Positions 16,857 to 25,385 of a stretch of DNA of 64,000 bases are shown piece after piece. The stretch spans positions 248,001-312,000 of the forward strand of contig NZ_FNAR01000001.1 in NCBI RefSeq assembly GCF_900101985.1, written 5' to 3'. The notes beneath the pieces are model-generated. The model saw only the letters and a program-made list of their open reading frames with translations. It had not been told where the DNA came from and did no database searches. Made by a program: the position numbers and the translations under genes. Origin of the DNA: Bhargavaea beijingensis. GTDB lineage: Bacteria > Bacillota > Bacilli > Bacillales_A > Planococcaceae. Each line of letters begins with the position of its first letter. Within the stretch, counting starts at the first letter, position 1.

Positions 16857-19800
16857 ATGATGAAAACGAAGACATCCAGAATTGCAGCGCTCGTACTCTG
16901 GCTGGCGGCCGCGGTGCTGGCCGTCGTCACGATGCCGGACATGGAACAACTGGTCCGGGAAAAAGGGCAGATTACGATTCCCGACTCGTTCCAGAGCGTT
17001 GTCGCCGATGAGATGGCGAAAGACCTGAGCGGCGACGGGGACCGGTATGAGCTGATCGCCGTCTTTAACAGCGGCAATCAGAAAGAACTGACTGATGCAC
17101 AAAAGGAAGAGATCCGATCCGTCATCGACAGGATGGAAAAGGACCGGGAAAAACTCGGCATTAAAGACCTCCTTACGCCATTTGACAGCGAAGAGGCGGA
17201 AGCCCAGCTGGCGTCCGAAGACGGGACGACTTATCTTGCCCAGATTTCGGTCGACGAGAAGCAGGGCGAGCTGAAGGATGTCCGGGAAGACATCCGGGAA
17301 GCGGTGCAGGCGGAAGGCATCGACACATACTTGACGGGCGCGGGGCTGATCACCGATGACTTCTCGAGCTCGACGCAGGACGGCGTGAAAAAGACCGAGC
17401 TGATTGCGGTCGTCTTTATCGTCCTGATCCTGATCGCGGTGTTCCGCTCGCCGGTCGTGCCGTTCATCTCGCTGCTCGGCGTCGGGGTGTCGTACCTGGT
17501 CTCGCTCGGCGTTGTCACGCAGTTGGTCGACAAGCTGGACTTCCCGTTTTCCAACTTCACGCAGGTGTTCCTTGTCGTGATCCTGTTCGGGATCGGGACA
17601 GACTATAACATCCTGCTGTTTACCCGCTTCAAGGAAGAATTGAGCCGCCAGGAAAGCAAAGTCGCCGCCCTTCTTGAAACGTACAGGACCGCAGGGAAGA
17701 CGGTGCTCTACAGCGGCGTGGCGGTCATGATCGGCGTGGCGGTGCTTGCGCTTGCCGAGTTTTCGCTGTACCAGTCGACGTCTGCGATCGGTATCGGCGT
17801 CGCGGTGCTGCTGCTTGTCCTCATGACGCTGAACCCGTTTTTCATGGCTCTGCTCGGCAAGAAGATGTTCTGGCCGTCGAAGAAATTCGAGGGCCACGGC
17901 GACAGCAAGCTCTGGCATTTCCTGTCCGGGCAGTCGGTGCTCCGGCCGTTTCTCGCGCTGCTGTTCACGCTCGCGATTTGCGTGCCGTTCATCCTCCTGC
18001 ATGACGGCGGGCTGAACTACAATGACCTGTACGAAGTGGACGATAAATACGAGTCCAAGCAGGGCATCAACGTGATCGAAAAGCATTTTGAACCGGGCTT
18101 TGCTTCTCCCGCGGCCGTCATGATCCAGACGGATGAGCCGATGGATTCGCAGGAAGCGCTCAAGACATTGGATGAGCTGGCCGGCAAGATCAGCAAGGTG
18201 GACGGCGTCTCCAAGGTGCTGTCCCCAACACGGCCGGCCGGTGAACGCATCGGGGAATTGTATATCGATGACCAGTCGAAAACGCTGAACAATGGACTTG
18301 GCGATGCGAAATCGGGTGTCGAGGAGATCCGGGGCGGCCTTTCTGATGCGGAAGGGCAGGTCGGCAGCGGAAGCAGCACCGACCTGTCCAACGTCCAGCG
18401 CCTGATCGACGGTACGGGCGAGCTGAGAAGGGGAGCCGCGTCGCTCCAGGACGCGCTCGGCCAAGTGACGGCGGGCATGCAAAACGGGGCGGCCGGAGCC
18501 GGAGAGATCCGGCAGGGCCTTGCCACGGTCAATGAAAACGTCCGCACCCTCCAAAATGGCGTCGCCGACCTTCATGACGGGTACACGGCGATCGAATCGG
18601 GCCTCGGCTCGTTCACGCAGTCCTTTAACAGCATCCGCGAGGCAGTGGCCGGCGCCCGGGGAGCGTTCGGCCAGATCGAGGCCTCGCTCACCGCACTGAT
18701 CGAAAGCAATCCGGACATGGCGCAGGATCCGAATGTCCGGCAGGCGCTCGGAACGGCCAAGGCGGCTCAGGAACAGCTGAACGGCCTGGCCGCGCAGCTT
18801 GAGCAGATGGCGCCTCAGTATGAGGGTGTGCTGGCGAAGTTCCGTGAAGCGAACGCCTCGCTCCAGTCCGTGGAAGACGGCCTGGCTGCCCTGCAGACAG
18901 GGGTCGGCCAGCTCCAGACGGGCGCTTCCGAACTGGAATCGGGCCTGAATGAGGGGGCAACCGGCGCCGGGCGCATCCGTCAGGAATCCGGCGGCCTCGC
19001 GACCGGTCTGGACACGGTCAATGACGGCCAGCGGCAGCTGATGGCGGGCCTTTCTGACCTTCAGGAGAAGATGGGCAAGCTCCAGTCCGGACTCGCCGCA
19101 AGCACCGAAGGCCTCGGACAGGTCAGCGAAGGGCTGGAAGAAGCCCAAAGCTACCTCGGCGGCCTGAGCGACTCCGAAGCTTCCGGTACGTTCTATGTTC
19201 CGGAAGACGTCCTGGAAGGCGAGGACTTCCAGCAGGCGCTTGACATGTACATGTCCCCCGACCGGAAAACGGCGAAGATGACGGTCATCCTTGACGTCAA
19301 TCCGTTCTCGGCGGAAGCGATGGAGGTCGTGCAGGAAGTCCGGGACCAGGCGCAGTCCGCGGTGAAGGGGACGGACCTGGCGGATGCGGAGCTGGCCGTC
19401 GGCGGCAAGTCGTCGCAGAACGCGGACCTTCAGGAAATGTCGGCAGGCGACTTTAGCCGGACGGCGGCGATCATGCTGGTCGGCATCGCGATTGTGCTGA
19501 TTTTCATCACACGGTCCGTGTACCAGCCGATCTTCATCATCCTCTCGCTCGTCCTGTCTTACTTCACGGCACTCGGCGTCACCGAACTGCTGAGCGGCTG
19601 GTTCCTCGGAATGACCGAACTCGGCTGGAACGTGCCGTTCTTCAGCTTCATCATGATCGTGGCGCTCGGAGTCGACTACAGCATTTTCCTCATGATGCGC
19701 TACAAGGAAACCGGCGGCCATCCGAAGCAGGCGATCGTTGACGCCGCCCGCCATATGGGCAGCGTCGTCATCTCGGCCGCGATCATCCTCGGCGGCACCT

Positions 19801-19949
19801 TCGCCGCGCTGATCCCGTCCGGCATCCTGACACTTATCCAGGTGGCGATCGTCGTCATCATCGGGCTCGTCCTCTTGGCCTTTGTCATGATGCCGAGCCT
19901 GCTTCCGGCACTGATCGCGCTGTCGAACAGGACGAAAAAAGAAAATTGA
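16857..19949 (+). CDS. MMPL/RND family exporter with heptad-repeat extracellular domain
   Basis: 1030 residues, like B. subtilis YdgH/YdfJ-type proteins. A first helix (12-30), an extracytoplasmic loop, then helices including VFLVVILFGIGTDYNILLF, the RND proton-relay region; the second half repeats this with MIVALGVDYSIFLMMRY. Between them (about 430-790) lies a long soluble region of L-x-x-G heptads (DLHDGYTAIESGLGSF, LQTGASELESGLNEG) as in YhgE/Pip proteins. Export of a lipid or toxic compound is inferred. ATG 16857 follows AAAGGTGAT. Controlled by the adjacent TetR. Confidence 0.9.
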   Translation: MMKTKTSRIAALVLWLAAAVLAVVTMPDMEQLVREKGQITIPDSFQSVVADEMAKDLSGDGDRYELIAVFNSGNQKELTDAQKEEIRSVIDRMEKDREKLGIKDLLTPFDSEEAEAQLASEDGTTYLAQISVDEKQGELKDVREDIREAVQAEGIDTYLTGAGLITDDFSSSTQDGVKKTELIAVVFIVLILIAVFRSPVVPFISLLGVGVSYLVSLGVVTQLVDKLDFPFSNFTQVFLVVILFGIGTDYNILLFTRFKEELSRQESKVAALLETYRTAGKTVLYSGVAVMIGVAVLALAEFSLYQSTSAIGIGVAVLLLVLMTLNPFFMALLGKKMFWPSKKFEGHGDSKLWHFLSGQSVLRPFLALLFTLAICVPFILLHDGGLNYNDLYEVDDKYESKQGINVIEKHFEPGFASPAAVMIQTDEPMDSQEALKTLDELAGKISKVDGVSKVLSPTRPAGERIGELYIDDQSKTLNNGLGDAKSGVEEIRGGLSDAEGQVGSGSSTDLSNVQRLIDGTGELRRGAASLQDALGQVTAGMQNGAAGAGEIRQGLATVNENVRTLQNGVADLHDGYTAIESGLGSFTQSFNSIREAVAGARGAFGQIEASLTALIESNPDMAQDPNVRQALGTAKAAQEQLNGLAAQLEQMAPQYEGVLAKFREANASLQSVEDGLAALQTGVGQLQTGASELESGLNEGATGAGRIRQESGGLATGLDTVNDGQRQLMAGLSDLQEKMGKLQSGLAASTEGLGQVSEGLEEAQSYLGGLSDSEASGTFYVPEDVLEGEDFQQALDMYMSPDRKTAKMTVILDVNPFSAEAMEVVQEVRDQAQSAVKGTDLADAELAVGGKSSQNADLQEMSAGDFSRTAAIMLVGIAIVLIFITRSVYQPIFIILSLVLSYFTALGVTELLSGWFLGMTELGWNVPFFSFIMIVALGVDYSIFLMMRYKETGGHPKQAIVDAARHMGSVVISAAIILGGTFAALIPSGILTLIQVAIVVIIGLVLLAFVMMPSLLPALIALSNRTKKEN

Positions 19950-19955
19950 TCATGG

Positions 19956-19990
19956 AAGCCTCCGAACCGTTTGCGGTTTGGAGGCTTTTG
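19956..19990 (+). terminator. Terminator of the MMPL gene
   Basis: AAGCCTCCGAACC and GGTTTGGAGGCTT arms, T tail. Confidence 0.85.
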
Positions 19991-20055
19991 CTGTCTGAAG
20001 GAGAATGGAAACGGGAAAGAGAATGGTAAGGAATAACGTTCTTGGGGGGATCGAG

Positions 20056-20466
20056 ATGAGCGGAAAGCTGCTGAGGGTCGGAACCGTCTACATTCCGGTG
20101 ACGGATGTGGCACGGTCTGCAGGATGGTATGCGGATCAGTTGGGAGCGGAAGTCAGTTACCGGGACGAGGACAAAGCGATTGTCAATTTAGCGGGGATAA
20201 GCTTTTTTCTGGTGAAAGCGGCGGAAGGCGAGCACTCGAATTTCGTTGATCGTCATGGGGAGGAGCGGTTTTCGTTAACCTTCGAAGTGGACGGCTTTGA
20301 TGCGCTTGAGGCTCTCCATGCGGAATTCTCGGATCAGGGAATCCGCATCGGTGACATTGAAGACAGGGGCCACGCCGGGCGGAACTTCGTGTTTGCCGAT
20401 CCGGACGGCAACCGGTTCGATGTGTGGAGTGAGCTGAGCCCTGTCTATGTCAGATCCAGCGTCTGA
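20056..20466 (+). CDS. VOC family protein
   Basis: 136 residues, two VOC modules: VYIPVTDVARSAGWYADQLG with the first half and FVFADPDGNRFDVWSE with the terminal Glu ligand. ATG 20056 follows GGGGGGATC. It resembles the small glyoxalase-like proteins common in Bacillales; substrate unknown. Its 3' end overlaps the converging membrane-protein gene by 17 nt, so the two mRNAs would be complementary at their ends. Confidence 0.82.
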   Translation: MSGKLLRVGTVYIPVTDVARSAGWYADQLGAEVSYRDEDKAIVNLAGISFFLVKAAEGEHSNFVDRHGEERFSLTFEVDGFDALEALHAEFSDQGIRIGDIEDRGHAGRNFVFADPDGNRFDVWSELSPVYVRSSV

Positions 20467-20872
20467 TGAGGCCGCCGACCACCCAGCCGAACACGGCATG
20501 GCCGAGCGTCCACCAGATCCACGCCTCGCCGTCCGAGAAGTCGGGCGGCTGCTCGGACAGGGCGGTCAGCGAAAACAAGAGCCCGCCGCCGATGGAGTAG
20601 ACCGCGACATACGGCAAAATCTGCTTTTCCATCCCGAACGGCCTCAGCAGGTAATACAGCACGACCGCACTCGCGACGCAAGTGAGGGTATGGAACGCGA
20701 GCCCGACGAGCCACACCGGCTCCCAGCTGTTCACGACCGGGATGTAGTCAAAGTTGAACAAAAGCACATACGCCGGGCTCCCGGTCACCCATTGGATGAC
20801 TTTCATGACCGCAATCAGCACCAGACCTGCGATAAAACCGATGAGGGCAAGTTTTCCGACCTTCTTCATCAT
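20450..20872 (-). CDS. Four-helix membrane protein with DYIPVVN motif (paralog A)
   Basis: 140 residues, about four membrane helices. A loop reads YVLLFNFDYIPVVNSWEP and the C-terminal helix WTLGHAVFGWVVGG. The protein at 22454-22939 has the same layout and shares LL.N.DYIPVVN and GHA..G.V.G, so the two are paralogs about 2 kb apart. No known function. Start at ATG 20872 behind GGGGTGGA. The leader carries a strong hairpin (20881-20920). Confidence 0.7.
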   Translation of the reverse strand: MMKKVGKLALIGFIAGLVLIAVMKVIQWVTGSPAYVLLFNFDYIPVVNSWEPVWLVGLAFHTLTCVASAVVLYYLLRPFGMEKQILPYVAVYSIGGGLLFSLTALSEQPPDFSDGEAWIWWTLGHAVFGWVVGGLIRRWI

Positions 20873-20880
20873 CTGTCCAC

Positions 20881-20920
20881 CCCGCACTTTAGGAATAGTG
20901 TTCTATTCCCCGGTGCGGGA
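20881..20920. promoter_or_regulatory. Two-step perfect hairpin in the leader of paralog A
   Basis: Nested arms CCCGCAC/GTGCGGG and GGAATAG/CTATTCC around TGTT. On the minus strand it ends in the Shine-Dalgarno region GGGGTGGA 8 nt before the ATG, so the outer stem could hide the ribosome site. It may equally be a protein-binding palindrome. Confidence 0.6.
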
Positions 20921-20976
20921 CGGACAAACAGCATCGAAGTGAAAAGTGAAAGTCAATCAGGAAGGGAGCGGGGAGG

Positions 20977-21831
20977 ATGGACCATCAGACAAAATGGCGG
21001 CTTGACGCCGCCCGCATGCTCGCGGAGAAGCTGAAAGGGGTGGATGGCATCCGGGCGGTCATGGCGGCCGGCTCCGCAGCGCGGGGCTACTCGGATGTGT
21101 ATTCGGGCCTGGAGCTGATCGCCTACTGGGACCGGCCGCCCGGGGCGGAGGAAAAGCGTGCGATCGCGCGGGAACTGGGGGCATCCTGTCCGGAGATCGG
21201 CCGCGGGCATGAGAGCGCCCTTGTGATGAACGGATTCCCGGTGGGCCTGAGGCATCAATCGGTGTCCGGGGAAGAGGGCGTCCTGGACCGGGTGCTGAAG
21301 GACTTCACCACGGATCTGAATGACAACAATGTGGCCGACACGGTACGAACCGGCATCCCGCTGTACGGCGAGGAACTCGTCCGGGAATGGCAAGGGAGGG
21401 CCTCGGAGTACCCGGAAAAACTGGCCCGGCGCTTTCTGGACGAATACCTGCCGCACTTCCGCCTGCGACAGCTTCAATTTGCGGCCCGCCGCAACAACCC
21501 GGCAGCTTTTTATAATATCCTCAGCAATATTCAGTCCAGCCTCTTCATCGTCCTGCTCGCGCTGAACGGCTCCTATTTCCCGACCTATAAATGGATGTTC
21601 AAACGGCTCCATGAACTGCCGGCCAAGCCGGAAAACCTGGAATGGCGGCTGAGGGAGATATACAGGGAACCTCCGGCTAAAGCTGCCGGAAGAATGCAGG
21701 AAGTGCTCGAAGAAACGCTGGAGCTTGTGGAGGCGCAATATCCGGACCTCGATACCGAATCCGCGCGCTGCGGCGTGGACCAGCCGCTGCCGGAGAGGTT
21801 TTCCGAGAGTCCGTTTAAGTCGGATAGATGA
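20977..21831 (+). CDS. Nucleotidyltransferase-like protein (degenerate active site)
   Basis: 284 residues. The N-terminal GSAARGYSDVYSGLELIAYW follows the Pol-beta nucleotidyltransferase pattern GSxARGxxDxYSDLDL, but the two catalytic Asp positions read Gly44 and Glu46. A helical C-terminal domain (LQFAARRNNPAAFYNILSNI) resembles DUF4037-like proteins. Activity is doubtful. AGGAAGGGAGCGGGGAGG precedes the ATG. The HAD gene starts 13 nt downstream, so they may be one operon. Confidence 0.72.
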   Translation: MDHQTKWRLDAARMLAEKLKGVDGIRAVMAAGSAARGYSDVYSGLELIAYWDRPPGAEEKRAIARELGASCPEIGRGHESALVMNGFPVGLRHQSVSGEEGVLDRVLKDFTTDLNDNNVADTVRTGIPLYGEELVREWQGRASEYPEKLARRFLDEYLPHFRLRQLQFAARRNNPAAFYNILSNIQSSLFIVLLALNGSYFPTYKWMFKRLHELPAKPENLEWRLREIYREPPAKAAGRMQEVLEETLELVEAQYPDLDTESARCGVDQPLPERFSESPFKSDR

Positions 21832-21844
21832 GGAGTGGGATAGG

Positions 21845-22465
21845 ATGTATAACACCATTATTTTTGACGTTGATGGGACATTGATTGACACGGAAAAAGC
21901 TGTCTTGGGCTCGCTCCAGAAAATGCTGAAGGAAGACTATGGAAAACACGTGCCGCCCGAAGAGTTGACGTTTGTTCTTGGAATTCCGGGCTCCCGTTCA
22001 TTGCCCAAGCTCGGGATCCAGGATATCGATCAAGCAAACGGGCGCTGGAATCAGTACATGAATGACTTCTTTCATGAGATCAAGGTATTTGACGGCATGA
22101 AGGAATTGCTCGAGACCTTGAAAAGCCTGGAGTTGGTTCAAGGCATCGTGACGTCCAAGACAAACGAGGAATTAATCAGTGACTTTGAGCCGTTCGGATT
22201 ATCGGGATATATGACATACACCGTCTGTGCCGACGACACGGTAAAACACAAACCCAACCCGGAGCCCTTATTGAAGTTTCTAGAGGTTTCAGGCGCCGAC
22301 CCGGAAACCTCCATCTACATAGGGGACACGGTTTACGACTATGAGTGTGCAAGAGACGCGGGAATCGACTTCGGCTTGGCGGTGTGGGGATGCAGACAAC
22401 CGGAGCGGATTTCCGCAAAACACCGCTTTAAGAAACCCCAGGATTTGATCCGTCTACTGGGATGA
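21845..22465 (+). CDS. HAD superfamily hydrolase, subfamily IA
   Basis: 206 residues. Motif I is FDVDGTLIDTE (nucleophile and acid/base Asp), motif II IVTSKTN, motif III the Lys in KHKPNP, motif IV IGDTVYDYECARDAG, with a small helical cap between I and II. Phosphoglycolate phosphatase/beta-phosphoglucomutase-like; substrate unknown. ATG 21845 follows GAGGAGTGGG. Its end overlaps the converging paralog B by 12 nt. Confidence 0.87.
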   Translation: MYNTIIFDVDGTLIDTEKAVLGSLQKMLKEDYGKHVPPEELTFVLGIPGSRSLPKLGIQDIDQANGRWNQYMNDFFHEIKVFDGMKELLETLKSLELVQGIVTSKTNEELISDFEPFGLSGYMTYTVCADDTVKHKPNPEPLLKFLEVSGADPETSIYIGDTVYDYECARDAGIDFGLAVWGCRQPERISAKHRFKKPQDLIRLLG

Positions 22466-22939
22466 GCGGATCCTGTCATTGTCCAATGGGTAATCTTCAT
22501 CTCCATATTCCTCTTCTTTCCTGAAGAGCCAACCAAGGACGGCTCCGTACAGCGCATGTCCCGCGAGCCACCAGGCGAGCGACACCCAGTCGGCGGCTGC
22601 CGGCGTGCGGCCGGACAAGGAAGTGACCGGCCAGATCAGGACACCGACCAGCGTGTTCACGGTGACGAGCCAGACGATTACGCGGGAGCCGAGCATGCGC
22701 ATCCGCCTGATCAGCCATAAAAGGATCACTGCAAGGGTGACCGAGACGACCAGGTGGAAAAGGAATTCAACCGGAGCGGGATAGGTGACCGCGTTCACGA
22801 CCGGAATATAATCGACATTCATGAGGAGCGTATACACCCTCCGGCCGCTCTGCTCCTCGACTGCCCAGAGAAAGGCCCCGAGCAGGATGCCGCTGAGAAG
22901 TCCCGCCCTTATGCCGTGCCACATCCACTTCTGCTTCAT
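22454..22939 (-). CDS. Four-helix membrane protein with DYIPVVN motif (paralog B)
   Basis: 161 residues, about four membrane helices and a charged tail EEEYGDEDYPLDNDR. Contains VYTLLMNVDYIPVVNAV and WLAGHALYGAVLGWLF, matching paralog A at 20450-20872 in sequence and order. ATG 22939 follows GGAGGTGAT at 8 nt; a GTG at 22948 would sit in the ribosome site. Function unknown; the conserved loop after the first helix is the best candidate for a functional site. Confidence 0.7.
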   Translation of the reverse strand: MKQKWMWHGIRAGLLSGILLGAFLWAVEEQSGRRVYTLLMNVDYIPVVNAVTYPAPVEFLFHLVVSVTLAVILLWLIRRMRMLGSRVIVWLVTVNTLVGVLIWPVTSLSGRTPAAADWVSLAWWLAGHALYGAVLGWLFRKEEEYGDEDYPLDNDRIRSSQ

Positions 22940-23005
22940 TCCGATCACCTCCCATCTTTCACCAATTGTACAGGATTAGGGGGTCGAAGCAAACGGGAGA
23001 GGGAA

Positions 23006-23040
23006 GGGAGTGCGTCGAAAGGGGGCGGGAGTGTGTCGAA
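23006..23040. repeat. 21-bp repeat, core GGGAGTGCGTCGAA, two units
   Basis: GGGAGTGCGTCGAA at 23006 and GGGAGTGTGTCGAA at 23027, 21 bp apart, in the divergent region before the HIT gene. Confidence 0.55.
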
Positions 23041-23101
23041 GTAGTGATCAGTGTATCCGCGTCAGTCGGGACGCGGCTAAATGTGAAAGGGGAAAAAGAC
23101 C

Positions 23102-23512
23102 ATGCCGTCCTGCATCTTTTGTGACATCATCAATCGAAAAGCCGAGGCGCATATCGTCTATGAGAACGACCTCATCTGCTGTTTCCTGGATAAGTTTCCG
23201 ATCAACCCTGGGCATGTCCTGGTGGTGCCGAAGCATCATGCGGCAGAGTTCACCGACGTGGAACCGGAAAGCCTGCAGGCAGTGATCCTTGCCGCACAGA
23301 AAGTTGCCGGCGCCCTTGAATCCACCTTCAGGACAGACGGCATCACCGTCATGCAAAACAACGGGGCGTTCAAGGACGTGGAACATTATCACCTGCATGT
23401 TTTCCCTCGGTACAGAGGAGACGGCTTCGGCTGGACGGAGCCGGAGACCGACGTATCTTCGATTGATTTCGGTTCGTTGGGAGTGAAGATCAGGGAAACG
23501 ATGGCGGAATGA
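23102..23512 (+). CDS. HIT family protein
   Basis: 136 residues, histidine-triad nucleotide hydrolase/transferase. CIFCDIINRK at the N-terminus carries the two Cys seen in zinc-bearing bacterial HIT proteins; the triad is EHYHLHVFPR. Typical substrates are adenosine phosphoramidates or dinucleotides. AAAGGGGAAAAAG precedes the ATG. Single gene; a long repeat array follows the stop. Confidence 0.92.
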   Translation: MPSCIFCDIINRKAEAHIVYENDLICCFLDKFPINPGHVLVVPKHHAAEFTDVEPESLQAVILAAQKVAGALESTFRTDGITVMQNNGAFKDVEHYHLHVFPRYRGDGFGWTEPETDVSSIDFGSLGVKIRETMAE

Positions 23513-23538
23513 CCGATTGTTTCATGGTCCGCCTGCCG

Positions 23539-23684
23539 GTTTCGTCATTCGAGCGATCGGTTTCGTCATTCATCGGTTCAGTCTCGTCATTGGGTCGATT
23601 AGTTTCGTCATTCGCGCCCGTCCCCATGGCGAATGCCGAAACTGCCGTCCCGAATGACGAAACCCACAGCAGGAATGACGAAAC
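23539..23684. repeat. Inverted pair of 21-bp arrays, core GTTTCGTCATT / AATGACGAAAC
   Basis: Four cores GTTTCGTCATT start at 23539, 23560, 23581 and 23602; then the orientation flips and AATGCCGAAAC, AATGACGAAAC, AATGACGAAAC start at 23632, 23653 and 23674. All spacings within each half are 21. The two halves could pair as a large interrupted hairpin between the converging HIT and GNAT genes. Confidence 0.88.
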
Positions 23685-23704
23685 CAGATACTGTCCCCAT
23701 TAAC

Positions 23705-23734
23705 GAAGCCGCCCGGCTCCCGCCGGACGGCTTC
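23705..23734. terminator. Hairpin at the 3' end of the GNAT gene
   Basis: GAAGCCG and CGGCTTC arms with further CCGG pairing, touching the GNAT stop; no clear T tract on either strand. Confidence 0.45.
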
Positions 23735-23735
23735 G

Positions 23736-24239
23736 TCATTCCAAAATCTTCGCCATGTAGTATTCATCCGCGTAACGGCCGTCGATGACGAGCGAATCCC
23801 GCTTCACGCCTTCGACGTCAAATCCCATCTTCCGGTAAAGGGCGACGGCGGACATGTTTTCAGCAATCACGGTCAGCTCCAGGCGGCGGAGCCCGCGTTC
23901 ACGGGCCCATCCGTCAAGCTGGCGGAAAAGCGCCGTGCCGGTGCCTTTGCCGCGGGCGCGGTGATGGACACCGATGACGACATAGGCTCGGTGGCGGGTC
24001 CGGCCGGTACCTTCTCCACGTGCAATCAGGTAGCCGGCGATGCCGCCCGTGCCTTCCGCGACGAACAGGGCGGATGCGGGATCCTCCCGGAAGTTCCCGA
24101 TCATCCGCTCCGCCTGTTCCATCGTCAGCCGGCGCTCGCCCGGGCCGAACAGCATCATGCCGGAGTCTTCCGCGCTGGCCATCGCTTTTAAAAGGCCGTC
24201 CGCATCAGACGGGACGGCCTCACGTACATTCCTGCTCAT
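23736..24239 (-). CDS. GNAT acetyltransferase, RimI-like
   Basis: 167 residues. The acetyl-CoA loop is HHRARGKGTGTALFRQL (RxxGxG/A) and the C-terminal IAENMSAVALYRKMGFDVEG holds the usual Asn and Tyr. Substrate unknown. I start at ATG 24239; a TTG at 24248 would overlap the upstream gene and neither has a strong ribosome site, so coupling to the YtoQ gene, which ends at 24241, is likely. Two-gene operon on the minus strand. Confidence 0.82.
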   Translation of the reverse strand: MSRNVREAVPSDADGLLKAMASAEDSGMMLFGPGERRLTMEQAERMIGNFREDPASALFVAEGTGGIAGYLIARGEGTGRTRHRAYVVIGVHHRARGKGTGTALFRQLDGWARERGLRRLELTVIAENMSAVALYRKMGFDVEGVKRDSLVIDGRYADEYYMAKILE

Positions 24240-24240
24240 A

Positions 24241-24681
24241 TCAGTCAAAGATATACTTGAGCGCCTTGATCGCCTGGTCGCAGTTTTCCACGGTGGCGCT
24301 CGCCTTGCGGGAAAGTTCCTTCAGCGCGTGGATGTGCTGTTCCGGTCGGATGAGGATGAGCGGCTTGCCGAGTGCGACGGCGGCGCTTGCATCCATCGCG
24401 GTGTTCCACTGCTTGTATTTCTCGCCGAACAGCGCGATGACAAGATCGGCCTTCTGCATGAGCACCTCTGTGCGCAGGTTGTTGAAGCTCGATGCTGCCC
24501 AGTCTTTGTAGAACGGACCCGGCTGTTCGCCGATGATCTCTTCACCGATGTTGTCGGAGCGGTCGTGGTCCTCCTGGGGACCGACAAAGTCGACCGGCAG
24601 TTTCAGCGCAGCCGCCTTCTCTTTGATTTCATCGCGCCAGGATGAGTGGATCTCTCCAGCCAAATAAACAGTCAAACGCAT
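24241..24681 (-). CDS. YtoQ family protein
   Basis: 146 residues, nucleoside 2-deoxyribosyltransferase-like fold of the YtoQ family. Starts MRLTVYLAGEIHSSWRDEI, with VGPQEDHDRSDNIGE and KADLVIALFGEKYKQWNTA, both typical of the family. GGAGGGGATAATC precedes ATG 24681, which excludes the longer frame from 24780. No proven reaction. First gene of a pair with the GNAT gene. Confidence 0.85.
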   Translation of the reverse strand: MRLTVYLAGEIHSSWRDEIKEKAAALKLPVDFVGPQEDHDRSDNIGEEIIGEQPGPFYKDWAASSFNNLRTEVLMQKADLVIALFGEKYKQWNTAMDASAAVALGKPLILIRPEQHIHALKELSRKASATVENCDQAIKALKYIFD

Positions 24682-24776
24682 GATTATCCCCTCCGCAGAA
24701 AATTCAGTCTGCTTTATTGTATCACGAGTGGCCGGGCGAATGCTAAATTGGAGCCGGCTACAGGAAGCACCCCCCG

Positions 24777-25349
24777 TCACTTTCCAACCGGTGAAATCCC
24801 GCTCACCGCTCCCATGAGGAAAGGAAGGACGGTATCAATGAATTTCTCTTGCGGGATGGATTTATTTCCGCTGATCCAATAGCAGGTGGCGCTGTGGATG
24901 GACATGACCAGCATGGTGGCGACGATTTTTTTCTGGTCGGTATGCTCCAATGGAATGAATGTGCTGATGATCGTGATCAGTTTGTCTTTGATCATCCGTT
25001 CCATCAACAGGGTGACGGTTGGGTAATTTCGGCCGAAGGCAACTTTCAGGGCTTCGATTAATTTGTAAAAGCAGTCGAGGAGCAATCGGAATGCGGCTTC
25101 ATCGAGCGAGGGCTGCTCCTTTAGTTTTTCAAACCCTTTGTTCTCCATCATTTGATCCAGAATGTGCTCAAGCAACAGGTATTTATCCGGAAAGTGCCGG
25201 TAAAAGGTCGCCCGGTTGATGGTCGCGCGTTCGGTAATGTCTTTTACGGAAATGGCTTCAAAATCTTTTTCCTGAACGAGTTCAAGAAAGGCCTCGATGA
25301 TGAGTGACCGGGTCCTGACGATTCGCGGGTCTTCTTGCAGATGGACCAT
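24777..25349 (-). CDS. TetR family regulator
   Basis: 190 residues. HTH core TRSLIIEAFLELVQEKDFEA, then ISVKDITERATINRATFYRHF, the TetR signature; the C-terminal domain is of the TetR_C-type helices. ATG 25349 follows GGAGGAATG. It is divergent from an AhpD-like gene and the shared region carries several palindromes of CAACA/TGTTG type, so it likely represses itself and the oxidative-stress pair behind it. Confidence 0.85.
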   Translation of the reverse strand: MVHLQEDPRIVRTRSLIIEAFLELVQEKDFEAISVKDITERATINRATFYRHFPDKYLLLEHILDQMMENKGFEKLKEQPSLDEAAFRLLLDCFYKLIEALKVAFGRNYPTVTLLMERMIKDKLITIISTFIPLEHTDQKKIVATMLVMSIHSATCYWISGNKSIPQEKFIDTVLPFLMGAVSGISPVGK

Positions 25350-25385
25350 TTGACATTCCTCCCATTCATAAACAACTTCGCCGAA

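Noticed and set aside
16830-19754. A 974-codon open frame opposite the MMPL gene
   Set aside because: Its composition is that of an antisense frame of a GC-rich gene (many His, Arg, Asp); MMPL motifs and ribosome site are on the other strand.
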